Below, one piece after another: positions 35,118 to 43,600 of a DNA stretch of 64,000 nt. The position numbers and the translations under genes were made by a program. Source of the DNA: SXOA01 sp051004015 (GTDB lineage: Bacteria; Planctomycetota; Planctomycetia; Pirellulales; Pirellulaceae); NCBI GenBank assembly GCA_051004015.1, contig JBPCKT010000076.1, positions 30,803-94,802 on the forward strand, given 5' to 3'. Under the pieces are notes generated by a model. The model was not told where the DNA came from. It was given only the letters and a program-made list of their open reading frames with translations, and made no database searches. Every line of letters starts with the position of its first letter. Within the stretch, counting starts at the first letter, position 1.

Positions 35118-35639
35118 CTATTTCTTTTTCTCGTCCTTGAACCGCTCGTCAATAATCAAGGTATCGGCCGGCAGCCGAATGCGGTTCAGATCGACGATCT
35201 CTCCATCCACAACCAGCTCGAGATAGGTGGCGTCCGTTCTCCATGGTCCATGCACCTTCTTCGCGTCCGCGATTTGGACCTCGTCATCGGCCCCCTGATC
35301 GGTGCCAACAGGAGGAGTGTGGATGAGAACTCCGGCGGGCTTGAGGGCGAAGAAATCCGTCTTCGGGGCACGCACCAGGATGATGGGGGCTCCCTTGCTT
35401 TTAACCTTCAGGAGATGCGGCCAGGCAGCCTCGAATTCCTCCCGTTTGGTGAAAGGGATTAGATAGTGCCGGTAGAGGACTAGCGGCCCCTCTAAAGTGC
35501 TCGCTTGCTTCCGCAAGGGCTCCAATTCCTTGGGCCAGCTTTGGGGCCACGTCCCTCGATCCGTCACTCCATAGTCCGCATACACCGAACTCGCCGCAAA
35601 GAAGCTCATTGCGGCCAGGACAGCCATTCTCCTGTTCAT
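35118..35639 (-). CDS. Secreted WPKELEPLRKQ-family protein, paralogue 1
   Basis: 173 residues with a signal peptide (1-21, ending VYADY). Mature protein: WPQSWPKELEPLRKQ, an IPFTKREEFEAAWP helix, GAPIILVRAPKTDFFALKPAGVLIH and the nearly invariant tail LVVDGEIVDLNRI, LPADTLIIDERFKDE ending in KKK. GAGGAA stands before the ATG. It shares this pattern with the three genes upstream of it (35718, 36303, 36893). No catalytic motif; the mature protein is probably one compact alpha/beta fold. The family is unknown to me. Confidence 0.8.
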   Translation of the reverse strand: MNRRMAVLAAMSFFAASSVYADYGVTDRGTWPQSWPKELEPLRKQASTLEGPLVLYRHYLIPFTKREEFEAAWPHLLKVKSKGAPIILVRAPKTDFFALKPAGVLIHTPPVGTDQGADDEVQIADAKKVHGPWRTDATYLELVVDGEIVDLNRIRLPADTLIIDERFKDEKKK

Positions 35640-35717
35640 TGTGATTCCTCAATCGAAAATGAGTTTTGGTCCCCAGGTTTTGGACGAACAACGCACGCGC
35701 AGCCGTCCGCGGCAGAA

Positions 35718-36248
35718 CTATTTCTCTTTCTTGTCCTCGTCCTTGAACCGCTCGTCAATAATCAGGGTATCTGCTGGAAGAGCAATGCGGTTCAGATCGA
35801 CGATCTCTCCATCCACAACCAGCTCAATATAAGTGGCCTTCGTCCTCCACTCTCCATGCGCCTTCTTAGCGTCCGTGATCGAGACCTCGTTACCAGCGCC
35901 TTGCGCTTCGTCCCCAGGAGGAGTGTGGATGACAACACCCGCGGGTTTGAGGTCGAAAAAGTCGGTCTTGGGACCGCGCACCAGGATGATCGGCACTCCC
36001 TTGGTTTTGACTTTCAGGAGTTGCGGCCAGGCAGCCTCAAACTCCTCCCGTTTGGTGAACGGGATCAGGTAGATCCGGTAAAGGACTCTCGGACCCTCGT
36101 AGGTGCGAGCCTGCTTTCGCAGCGGCTCGAGCTCCTTGGGCCAGCTTTCGGGCCACATTCCTTTGTCCCAGACGGAGTATTCCGCATCCACGGCGGTACT
36201 CACCGCCAAGCAGGCGATTGCGGCCAGGAGAGCGATTGTTCGATTCAT
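35718..36248 (-). CDS. Secreted WPKELEPLRKQ-family protein, paralogue 2
   Basis: 176 residues; signal peptide 1-22 (VDAEY). The core is nearly the same as paralogue 1: WPESWPKELEPLRKQ, REEFEAAWPQLLKVKTKG, VRGPKTDFFDLKPAGV and DLNRIALPADTLIIDERF with a KDEDKKEK tail. The ribosome site is weaker than in the sister genes. It lies 54 bases after the stop of paralogue 3 and 78 before paralogue 1, in one direction, so one transcript is likely. High identity to paralogue 1 points to recent duplication. Confidence 0.8.
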   Translation of the reverse strand: MNRTIALLAAIACLAVSTAVDAEYSVWDKGMWPESWPKELEPLRKQARTYEGPRVLYRIYLIPFTKREEFEAAWPQLLKVKTKGVPIILVRGPKTDFFDLKPAGVVIHTPPGDEAQGAGNEVSITDAKKAHGEWRTKATYIELVVDGEIVDLNRIALPADTLIIDERFKDEDKKEK

Positions 36249-36302
36249 GGTGAACTTTGCACAGAGAAGAGAATGAGATTGAATGCTCAGACAGCCGCGG
36301 CA

Positions 36303-36845
36303 CTATTTTGTTTTCCGTTCTGGCGATTTGTGATCCTCGGCCTTGAACCGCTCATCGATAATCGGGGTGTCCGCCGGCAGAGAAATGCGGTTGAGATCCA
36401 CGATCTTCCCATCCACCACCAGCTCGAAGAAGGTTGTGTTCATCCACGTCGTTCTGGGGTCGGATTGTCCTGAGATCGGAGCCTCGGAATGCCCCTCTTT
36501 TTTCTCTGCGCCCTCGGGTGGAGAGTGGATGAGAACACCGGCGGGATTGATCGCGAAGAAGTCCGTCTTGGGACCGCGCACCAGGATGATGGGGGCTCCC
36601 TTGCTCTTGACCTTCAGAAAATGCGGCCAGGCGGCCTCAAATTCCTCCCGTTTGGTGAACGGGATTTGGTAATGCCGGTTGAGGATTTCCGGGCCCACCA
36701 GAGTCCGCGCTTGCTTTCGCAGCGGCTCGAGTTCCTTGGGCCAGCTTTGGGGCCAGGCTCCGTGATCATAAAATTCATAAAGCGCATGCGCGGAACCTAC
36801 CGCAAAGAAGGCGACTATGGCCAGGAGAATGGTTCTTCGGTTCAT
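36303..36845 (-). CDS. Secreted WPKELEPLRKQ-family protein, paralogue 3
   Basis: 180 residues with a signal peptide (1-20). Core WPQSWPKELEPLRKQARTL, KREEFEAAWPHFLKVKSKG, VRGPKTDFFAINPAGVLIH, then a variable loop (EGAEKKEGHSEAPISGQSD) longer than in the others, then DLNRISLPADTPIIDERFK and a basic tail. GGAGGA before the ATG is a strong ribosome site. The variable loop sits at the same place in all four proteins, which marks it as the likely ligand- or partner-contacting part. Confidence 0.8.
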   Translation of the reverse strand: MNRRTILLAIVAFFAVGSAHALYEFYDHGAWPQSWPKELEPLRKQARTLVGPEILNRHYQIPFTKREEFEAAWPHFLKVKSKGAPIILVRGPKTDFFAINPAGVLIHSPPEGAEKKEGHSEAPISGQSDPRTTWMNTTFFELVVDGKIVDLNRISLPADTPIIDERFKAEDHKSPERKTK

Positions 36846-36892
36846 CTTGATTCCTCCCTAGTCATTGAGTTTGATGCCGCAGGCACCTGGAA

Positions 36893-37408
36893 CTACTTGT
36901 TCTTCTCGTCCTTAAACCGCTCATCGATAATCGGCGTATCTGCCGGCAGGGCAATGCGGTTCAAATCGACGATCTCCCCATCCACGACGAGCAGAAAGCT
37001 GGTGACGATGTTTGCCGGTAGCTTTTCGGCCTCCACAGGAGAGATGTCACGAGGAGGCACGACGCGGACACCGGCGCTCTTTCCCGCTCCGGCACGGATG
37101 TGAGCACCACGCAAGAGGGTAATGCTCGCTTCTTTGCTTTTGAGCTTCATAATATGGGGCCAGGCCGACTCGAATTCCTCACGGCTAGCGAAAGGGATAT
37201 CGTAGGATGTGCCCCCAAACCCATGCTCCCAGGTCCAGGCTTGTTTGCGCAGCGGTTCCAATTCCTTGGGCCATGTTTTTGGCCACTTTCCGCCTGGACC
37301 ACCAAACGAAATCGCATACACGGACCCGGCCGTGCAAACAGCAATTGCGGCTGCGAAAACGAACGTGAAACGTTTCGGCAGTTTCATCAGTAATCTGAGA
37401 CGCGACAT
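36893..37408 (-). CDS. Secreted WPKELEPLRKQ-family protein, paralogue 4 (most divergent)
   Basis: 171 residues, first of the four in transcription order, starting 15 bases after the propeller gene. GGAGGGAG stands before the ATG. A basic N-region and hydrophobic signal (FAAAIAVCTAGSVYA) precede WPKTWPKELEPLRKQ, ASREEFESAWPHIMKLKSK and DLNRIALPADTPIIDERFKDE. The middle differs most: ITLLRGAHIRAGAGKSAGVRV replaces the IILVRGPKTDFF block. It is therefore the oldest or most diverged copy. Confidence 0.8.
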   Translation of the reverse strand: MSRLRLLMKLPKRFTFVFAAAIAVCTAGSVYAISFGGPGGKWPKTWPKELEPLRKQAWTWEHGFGGTSYDIPFASREEFESAWPHIMKLKSKEASITLLRGAHIRAGAGKSAGVRVVPPRDISPVEAEKLPANIVTSFLLVVDGEIVDLNRIALPADTPIIDERFKDEKNK

Positions 37409-37423
37409 GGCAACTCCCTCCGG

Positions 37424-38374
37424 CTATGGTTTGGGTTGACTAGGTTGATTCCGACTTTCCTTCTTGCTGTGCAGCACTTCGTGGCTGCCGTCGCTGGGAT
37501 TGACCCGGTGCAGGAGGCCATTGCTGGCGATGTAGAGCTTGTCGCCGGCCGTCAACATCGCTTTCGTCGTGGCCCACTCCGGCTTGCCCACGTTGCGGCG
37601 TACTCCGGTCTCCGGATTCACTTCGTAAAGCTGATTGTCACAGACGACGTAGAGACGTCCGCCGGCCGAGCCCATGGCCGCGGTGTTCCGCCAGTCAGCC
37701 TCTCCCACGTTGCGGCGCGAGCCGTCCTGGGGGCTGACTTCGTACAAGTGGCCGCTATCGACGACGTATAACATGTCGGAGAGCGCCACCGCAGCCGCGA
37801 TGTTCGGCCATTCTGCAGTGTCACGGGAGAGGACCGAGAGTTTTGCCATGGGAGAGAGTTCTCTGGGTTTTCTCTCCGCCGCCGCGAGGCTTTCCTTTTT
37901 TTGGGTCGCCAGAGATTCGTGGGAATGCTTGCTCTCGCTCGCGATTCGGTCGCTCAAGCTCTCGCTTAAGGGCATGACCTCGCTTTCAGGGCTCAAGCTC
38001 AAGCTGCGGGGACTCACGCTCAGGTGATCGACACGTGCGGATTCACTCTGCGGGGATGAGTCACTCAAGTCCAGGTGCTGTGAGCGGTCTGACTTCCCTT
38101 CGTCGCGACGAGCCACTTCGTAATTCGTCGCTGGAGTTCCGGACTGCGAAATCCAAATGACAACGAGCACGAGCGCGGCGACCGTGGCGATCGCCAGACA
38201 GATTGCCAGCGGAGACCGCCGAGGCTTCGCCGGCACGAATGTCGGCGTTGACGTCGCCGCCTCGGCCCGCAAGCGCGCGATCAAATCCGTTGAAAACTGC
38301 TCGTCCAGCGGCGGCGCACCATATTCCTCGCGCAGCAGGGCCTGCAGTTCGTCGGCTTCATCATCGGGCTGCAT
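37424..38374 (-). CDS. Single-pass membrane protein with cytoplasmic N-terminus and beta-propeller; putative anti-sigma factor
   Basis: 316 residues. The N-terminal ~50 residues are acidic and helical (EADELQALLREEYG, LDEQFSTDLIARLR), then a single membrane helix (about 53-74). A Ser/Glu-rich stalk of about 100 residues follows, then three ~44-residue repeats with LYVVDSGHLYEVSPQDGS / LYVVCDNQLYEVNPETGV / LYIASNGLLHRVNPSDGS, which look like propeller blades. It lies 36 bases after the ECF sigma gene and has a good GGAG site. The topology matches membrane anti-sigma factors with a sensor domain outside, though no zinc (HxxxCxxC) motif is present. Confidence 0.75.
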   Translation of the reverse strand: MQPDDEADELQALLREEYGAPPLDEQFSTDLIARLRAEAATSTPTFVPAKPRRSPLAICLAIATVAALVLVVIWISQSGTPATNYEVARRDEGKSDRSQHLDLSDSSPQSESARVDHLSVSPRSLSLSPESEVMPLSESLSDRIASESKHSHESLATQKKESLAAAERKPRELSPMAKLSVLSRDTAEWPNIAAAVALSDMLYVVDSGHLYEVSPQDGSRRNVGEADWRNTAAMGSAGGRLYVVCDNQLYEVNPETGVRRNVGKPEWATTKAMLTAGDKLYIASNGLLHRVNPSDGSHEVLHSKKESRNQPSQPKP

Positions 38375-38410
38375 GAAATCATTCTCCTGGCTCGCAAAGT
38401 GCGACGGTCC

Positions 38411-38920
38411 TCATTCGAGCGCGGTCTCGTAGGCTGTCCGAAATGCGTTGCGGGCACGATACAACAGCCCTTCGACCGCCTTGTCAGTTCGCCCCAGCCG
38501 TTCGGCGATCTCGCGGACGGTGCATAGGTCCAAGTACTTCCATTCCAGGATGACCCGTTCTTCATTCGGCAGCGCATCGAGCACATCCGCCACGACTCCG
38601 CTGGCCGAGGAAGTTTCCTGGGTCGCCTGCTCTGCGTCGGTCGTGGCCGATTTCTCTCGCCGCCGATGCCAGTCCGCCATCTTGTGGCGAGCGATGCCAG
38701 TCAGCCAGCCCGCGACGTTATCCGTTGTGGTCCCGTTATTGAGGGCCCTGATCGCCGCCAGAAACGTCTCGCTGAGCACGTCCTGGCCGGCATGGGTGTC
38801 CCGCCGCATCCGGGCAAATACGTATCGCCAGACGACCGGCGCATACCGCTCGTACAACTCCGCCACAGCGCCGGAGTCCCCCTCGCGGACTCGGCGAATC
38901 AGCTCCTGATCGGCTGGCAA
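38411..38920 (-). CDS. ECF-subfamily RNA polymerase sigma-70 factor
   Basis: 169 residues. Sigma region 2 (ELYERYAPVVWRYVFARMRRD, GQDVLSETFLAAIRAL, VAGWLTGIARHKMADWHRRR) and region 4 (LPNEERVILEWKYLDLCTVREIAERLGRTDKAVEGLLYRARNAF) are complete and joined by a short linker. The likeliest start is TTG at 38920, with GAGGAG 11 bases upstream; no in-frame ATG is better. It is followed by the membrane propeller gene and six secreted protein genes on the same strand, which are probable targets and part of one operon, allowing autoactivation. Confidence 0.9.
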   Translation of the reverse strand: MPADQELIRRVREGDSGAVAELYERYAPVVWRYVFARMRRDTHAGQDVLSETFLAAIRALNNGTTTDNVAGWLTGIARHKMADWHRRREKSATTDAEQATQETSSASGVVADVLDALPNEERVILEWKYLDLCTVREIAERLGRTDKAVEGLLYRARNAFRTAYETALE

Positions 38921-39065
38921 ATCGGTGCGAACTCCTCGGCTCTACCCTATTGTCGTTTCCCAGGGCATCAATCACGCACGGATCAAGCGAAATATTTGAT
39001 TCGTTGCAGCATGATTTTGGACTTCCCTTCGCTTGCGCCCGGGTGGAGCCACTTTTTTCTTTCGC

Positions 39066-40427
39066 CTATTTCCCCAGCACCTCTTTCATCCCTTGCAGCA
39101 GCACGGCCTCCACTTCCGGCGCGGTGCGGCTGACGAAGGTGGTTTCGTAGCCTCCTTCGCCGTAGGAGATTTTGGTGCCGATGTAGCCGCCGCCGTAGTC
39201 GCCGTAGCCAGCGGTGCAGACTTCGCCGAGCGTGTACATCTTCTGGGCGGCGAGCTGGTACTCGATGAAGATTTCGCCGGGCAGGTGCAGGACGCGGGTG
39301 GCGCCGAGCTTCAGGCAGCCGAGGCTGGTCTTGTGGCCGCTGTCGCAGCGGCGCTTGAACGTGAGGTCCCGGGCGGCCCGAATGCGTTCCCGCTCCGTGG
39401 CACCTTTATCCGCCAGCGTGGCAAGCATCTTCTTCTCATCCAGGATGTCCCGCGCCGGCAGGACCACGCCGACTTCCGCCCAGCCGACGTCCTTGGCCGA
39501 TAGCGGCTGCTTGTGGGCGGCGGCGTTCTCCCAGGCTTCCTGCATTCCCTTCGCCAGCCGCTGGGCCAGAATCATCCGCAGCGGCGGTGAGCCGTCGTTG
39601 TATTTGCCGGCCGTCACGTTGCCGCCGGCTCCGTTGAAGTGGGCGTGGAACACATCGGGCTGCTCCTTATCGCGCAGGCCGCGGGCCAGGCCGGGAAAAT
39701 CGGAGCTGATGTTCCCCTGGCCGTAGTAGCTCTGCGGATGCGTGGCGTAGTAGCTGAGCGAAGCTACCGGCTGGTCACCATTAAAGAAAGCGACGACGCG
39801 GCACATCGGGTCCACGGTTCCCTCCGGCTCGGCCCGGATTTTCTCGTCTTTGCACGAGCTGTAGCGGACGTATTTCACCTTGCCGTCCGGCCCCATCACG
39901 CGGCGGTTCGAGGCTATTTCTTTCACTTCCGCCTTGCCGATGCCGTAATGCGTGATCGGCTGCTTGTTTTTGACCGCTGCTGTGACCGCTTCGGCCACCC
40001 GCTTGACGGTTTCGCGAGCGAATCTCACATCGTACTGTTTGCCCGAAAGTCCCACCTGCGACAGCATTTCCTCCGCCGCCTCGTCGTATCCCGGCGCATC
40101 ATGCTGGTGCAGGCAATGAACGGCCACGCGGTCCGGCGTCGTCCCCGTTGCCTTCGCCAAAGCGGCCCGCCAGATGTCGTGCCCCGTATTGCCAATTCCC
40201 ACCCAGTCGACCGCACAGAGCACAATCGGCTGCCCATCGCCAAACAGCACGACGCCACGGGCGAACAGTGGATCATCGACGGCATCGGCCGGCGGCACCA
40301 GGCCATCGCACAGCGGTGCTCCGATTGGAGGCGTGACATCGAAACTGAAAGTTGCAATCGCGGGCTCGGCGGCAGTTGAAATCAGAGGCAGGCCAGCCAG
40401 AAGCAAAAGGTATGCGACGTATTTCAT
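39066..40427 (-). CDS. Neutral/alkaline non-lysosomal ceramidase-like protein
   Basis: 453 residues; signal peptide 1-19. The fold pattern follows neutral ceramidase-type proteins: an N-terminal FDVTPPIGAPL, LCAVDWVGIG, then HCLHQHDAPGYD with metal-ligand histidines, GEVASNRR-like segments, and ATHPQSYYGQGNISSDFPGLA in the middle, typical of the zinc-binding centre. These enzymes hydrolyse amide bonds of ceramide; many planctomycete relatives are of unknown substrate. It is not part of an obvious operon. A dispersed inverted repeat lies upstream. Confidence 0.85.
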   Translation of the reverse strand: MKYVAYLLLLAGLPLISTAAEPAIATFSFDVTPPIGAPLCDGLVPPADAVDDPLFARGVVLFGDGQPIVLCAVDWVGIGNTGHDIWRAALAKATGTTPDRVAVHCLHQHDAPGYDEAAEEMLSQVGLSGKQYDVRFARETVKRVAEAVTAAVKNKQPITHYGIGKAEVKEIASNRRVMGPDGKVKYVRYSSCKDEKIRAEPEGTVDPMCRVVAFFNGDQPVASLSYYATHPQSYYGQGNISSDFPGLARGLRDKEQPDVFHAHFNGAGGNVTAGKYNDGSPPLRMILAQRLAKGMQEAWENAAAHKQPLSAKDVGWAEVGVVLPARDILDEKKMLATLADKGATERERIRAARDLTFKRRCDSGHKTSLGCLKLGATRVLHLPGEIFIEYQLAAQKMYTLGEVCTAGYGDYGGGYIGTKISYGEGGYETTFVSRTAPEVEAVLLQGMKEVLGK

Positions 40428-40445
40428 GAAACCCTCGAAGTTTTG

Positions 40446-40538
40446 TAACCGCGGAGAGCGCAGAGTTGCGCAGAGTTAGGCAGAGCCGAATCAGTCTTTT
40501 GCTTTCTTTTCTCCGCGCTCTCTGCGATCTCTGCGGTA
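40446..40538. repeat. Inverted repeat (taaccgcggagagcgcagag family)
   Basis: Left arm 40446-40465 and right arm 40519-40538 (ctctgcgatctctgcggta) are near-complementary around an asymmetric middle of tandem 'gcagag' words. It lies in the 234-base gap between the ceramidase-like gene and uvrA. Confidence 0.8.
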
Positions 40539-40661
40539 AATCACTCCAGCTTATTGTGCAGGGCGGTCCAGTCCGTTTCCAGCCCTGTCCGATTCCCTCA
40601 ATCCGCCCTAAAATGATTGGTTCGCCCCAAGGATGACAGGCCCAAAGACCCACCGAGCCCA

Positions 40662-43600
40662 ATGCCCGCTTCCGATATCGTTGTACAAGGCGCCCGCGAG
40701 CATAATTTGCGGGATGTCTCGCTCGTATTGCCGCGCAATCAGCTCATCTGCCTGACCGGCGTTTCCGGCAGCGGCAAGAGCTCGCTCGCCTTCGACACCC
40801 TCTATGCCGAGGGGCAGCGGCGGTACGTCGAAAGCCTGTCCAGCTACGCCCGCCAGTTTCTGGGGCAAATGCCCAAGCCGGACGTCGATTACATCGGCGG
40901 CCTCTCGCCTTCGATTTCGATTTCGCAAAAAGCGGCGGGCAACAACCCCCGTTCGACCGTCGGCACGGTCACGGAAATCTACGACTATCTGCGCGTGCTG
41001 TTCGCGCGAGTCGGCCAGGGGCACTGCCCCCAGTGTGACCGCCCCATCACGGCCCAATCGCGGGACGAAATCCTGCACCGCATCCTGCAACTGCCGCCGG
41101 GGACCAAGTTCCACGTCCTGGCCCCGCTCATCCGGCAGCAGAAGGGGGAATACAAGGACCTCTTCGAGGACCTGCTCAAGCAGGGTTTCGTCCGGGCTCG
41201 CGTGGATGGCACGATCCATCAGCTCAACGAGGACATCACGCTCGACCGCCAGATGCGGCACGACATCGAAGTCGTCATCGACCGCCTGGTGATGAAAAGC
41301 GACCTCCGCCCGCGGCTGGCGGAAGCGGTGGAGCTGGCGCTGCGGATGGGACAGGGGAATTTGATTATTGCCGAAGAGGCGGCCGATATGAAACAGGCGA
41401 GCGGGGGGCGTCAGCCCCCTGATACTATTCTCGGGGAAGAAGACGGAGAGACGGAGAGACAGAGAGACGGAGAGACGGAGAGTGAGGAGAAAGAAGTAGC
41501 CAAGGGTTCCTCCCGCCGTAAACGACAGGCTGCCCGCGAAGGGGATGTCCTGTTCTCCGCTTCGTATGCCTGCACCCACTGCGGCCTCTCCTTCGAGCCT
41601 CCCAGTCCGCAGCTCTTCAGCTTCAATAGCCCGCAGGGGATGTGTCCGCAGTGCGCCGGTTTGGGAGAGATGTACTCCTTCGACCCCACGCTCCTCATCC
41701 CCAACCCGCGGCTCACGTTCAAAGAGGGGGCGATTGAGTTGGTCGGGCCGTGGCATGAGCTAGGCCGCTGGCGGCGGCATATCCTGCAAGGGGTCGCCGA
41801 CAGCATGGAGCGGAAGCTCGGCCTGGAGAAAGGGACGCTCCTCGACACTCCCTGGAACAAGCTTCCGGCCGACTTGCAAAAAATCTGGCTCTACGGCTCG
41901 GGCAGCGAGCACATCACCTACACTTGGCGGGCCGGCAACTCGCCGATGATGTACGGCGGACGCTTTGAAGGGCTGATCCCCGAGTACGACGGAAAATACC
42001 GCGCCAGCAAAAGCGCCCCCCAGCAGCGGCAGCTAGAACAGTACATGAGCCACGTCCGCTGCCCCGCCTGCCACGGCCAGCGCCTGCTTCCCCAGGCCCG
42101 CTCGGTGCGCATTACGAGCACTATCCCGAACTTCCGTGACAAGCCGGAGCGGACGCTTCCCGACGTTTGCAAGCTCTCCATCAGCGATGCCGCCGAATTT
42201 TTCAAAGAGCTGCAACTCGACGAGACCCGCACGCTCATCGCCACGGAGGTCCTCAAGGAAATCCGCTCGCGCCTCGGCTTTCTCATCGATGTCGGCCTGG
42301 AATATCTCACGCTCGACCGCACCGCCCCCACGCTCTCCGGCGGCGAATCGCAGCGGATCCGCCTGGCAGGACAAATCGGCAGCGGCCTGGTCGGAGTCCT
42401 CTATATCCTGGACGAGCCCTCCATCGGTTTGCATCCCCGCGACAACGACCGGCTCCTCTCCACGCTTCGCCGCCTGCGGGACATGGGGAACACGGTCATC
42501 GTCGTCGAGCATGACGAAGATACGATGTGGGCGGCGGATCACATCATCGATTTCGGCCCCGGTCCCGGCGTTCGCGGCGGCGAGCTTGTCGCTCAGGGTC
42601 CGCCCGGCACGATCATCAAGAATGAGCGGAGCGTCACCGGCCAGTACCTATCCGGTCAGAAGCAGATCGCCATCCCCAAAGAGCGGCGAACTATTGGCGA
42701 TAAGCGGCTGCGGATTCTGGGCGCGACCCACAACAACCTGAAGAACATTGACGCCGAGGTTCCGCTGGGGGCCTTTGTCTGCGTCACCGGCGTCTCCGGC
42801 AGCGGCAAAAGCTCGCTGATCAACGATATTCTGGTCGAAGCCCTTCGCCGCGACCTCAACAAAGGGGAAGGGATTCCGGGGGCTCACCAGGCGATTGAGG
42901 GGCTGGAACATCTCGACAAACTGATTGCCATCGATCAAACCCCCATCGGCCGCACGCCGCGGAGCAATCCCGGCACGTATATCAAAGTTTTCGACGACAT
43001 CCGCGACCTCTTCGCCCAGATGTCCGAGTCCAAACGCCGTGGCTACAAGGCCGGCCGCTTCAGCTTCAATGTCGAAGGAGGGCGGTGCGAGGCCTGCGAG
43101 GGGAACGGAGCCACGCGCCTGGAGATGGACTTCCTGGCGGACGTGTGGGTCACCTGCCCGGTCTGCGAAGGGAAGCGCTTCAGCCGCGAGACGCTGCAAG
43201 TCAAGTTCAAGGAGAAGTCCATCTCCGAGGTGCTGGAGATGGACGTGCAGCAGGCGCTGGTCCTGTTCGAGAACGTCCCCAACATCCGCCACAAATTGCA
43301 GACGCTGCACGACGTCGGCCTCGATTACCTCAAGCTCGGCCAGCCGTCTCCCACGCTTTCGGGCGGAGAGGCCCAGCGAATCAAGCTCGCCAAGGAGCTG
43401 GTGAAGAAGAGCACCGGCAAAACACTTTACCTGCTCGACGAACCGACAACGGGCTTGCACTTCGCCGATATTCACCTGCTGCTCAAGGTGCTGCAAAACT
43501 TCGTCTCGGCGGGGAACACGGTCCTCGTTGTGGAGCACAACCTGGACGTGGTGAAGACCGCGGACTGGATCATCGACCTTGGTCCCGAAGGGGGCGAAGC

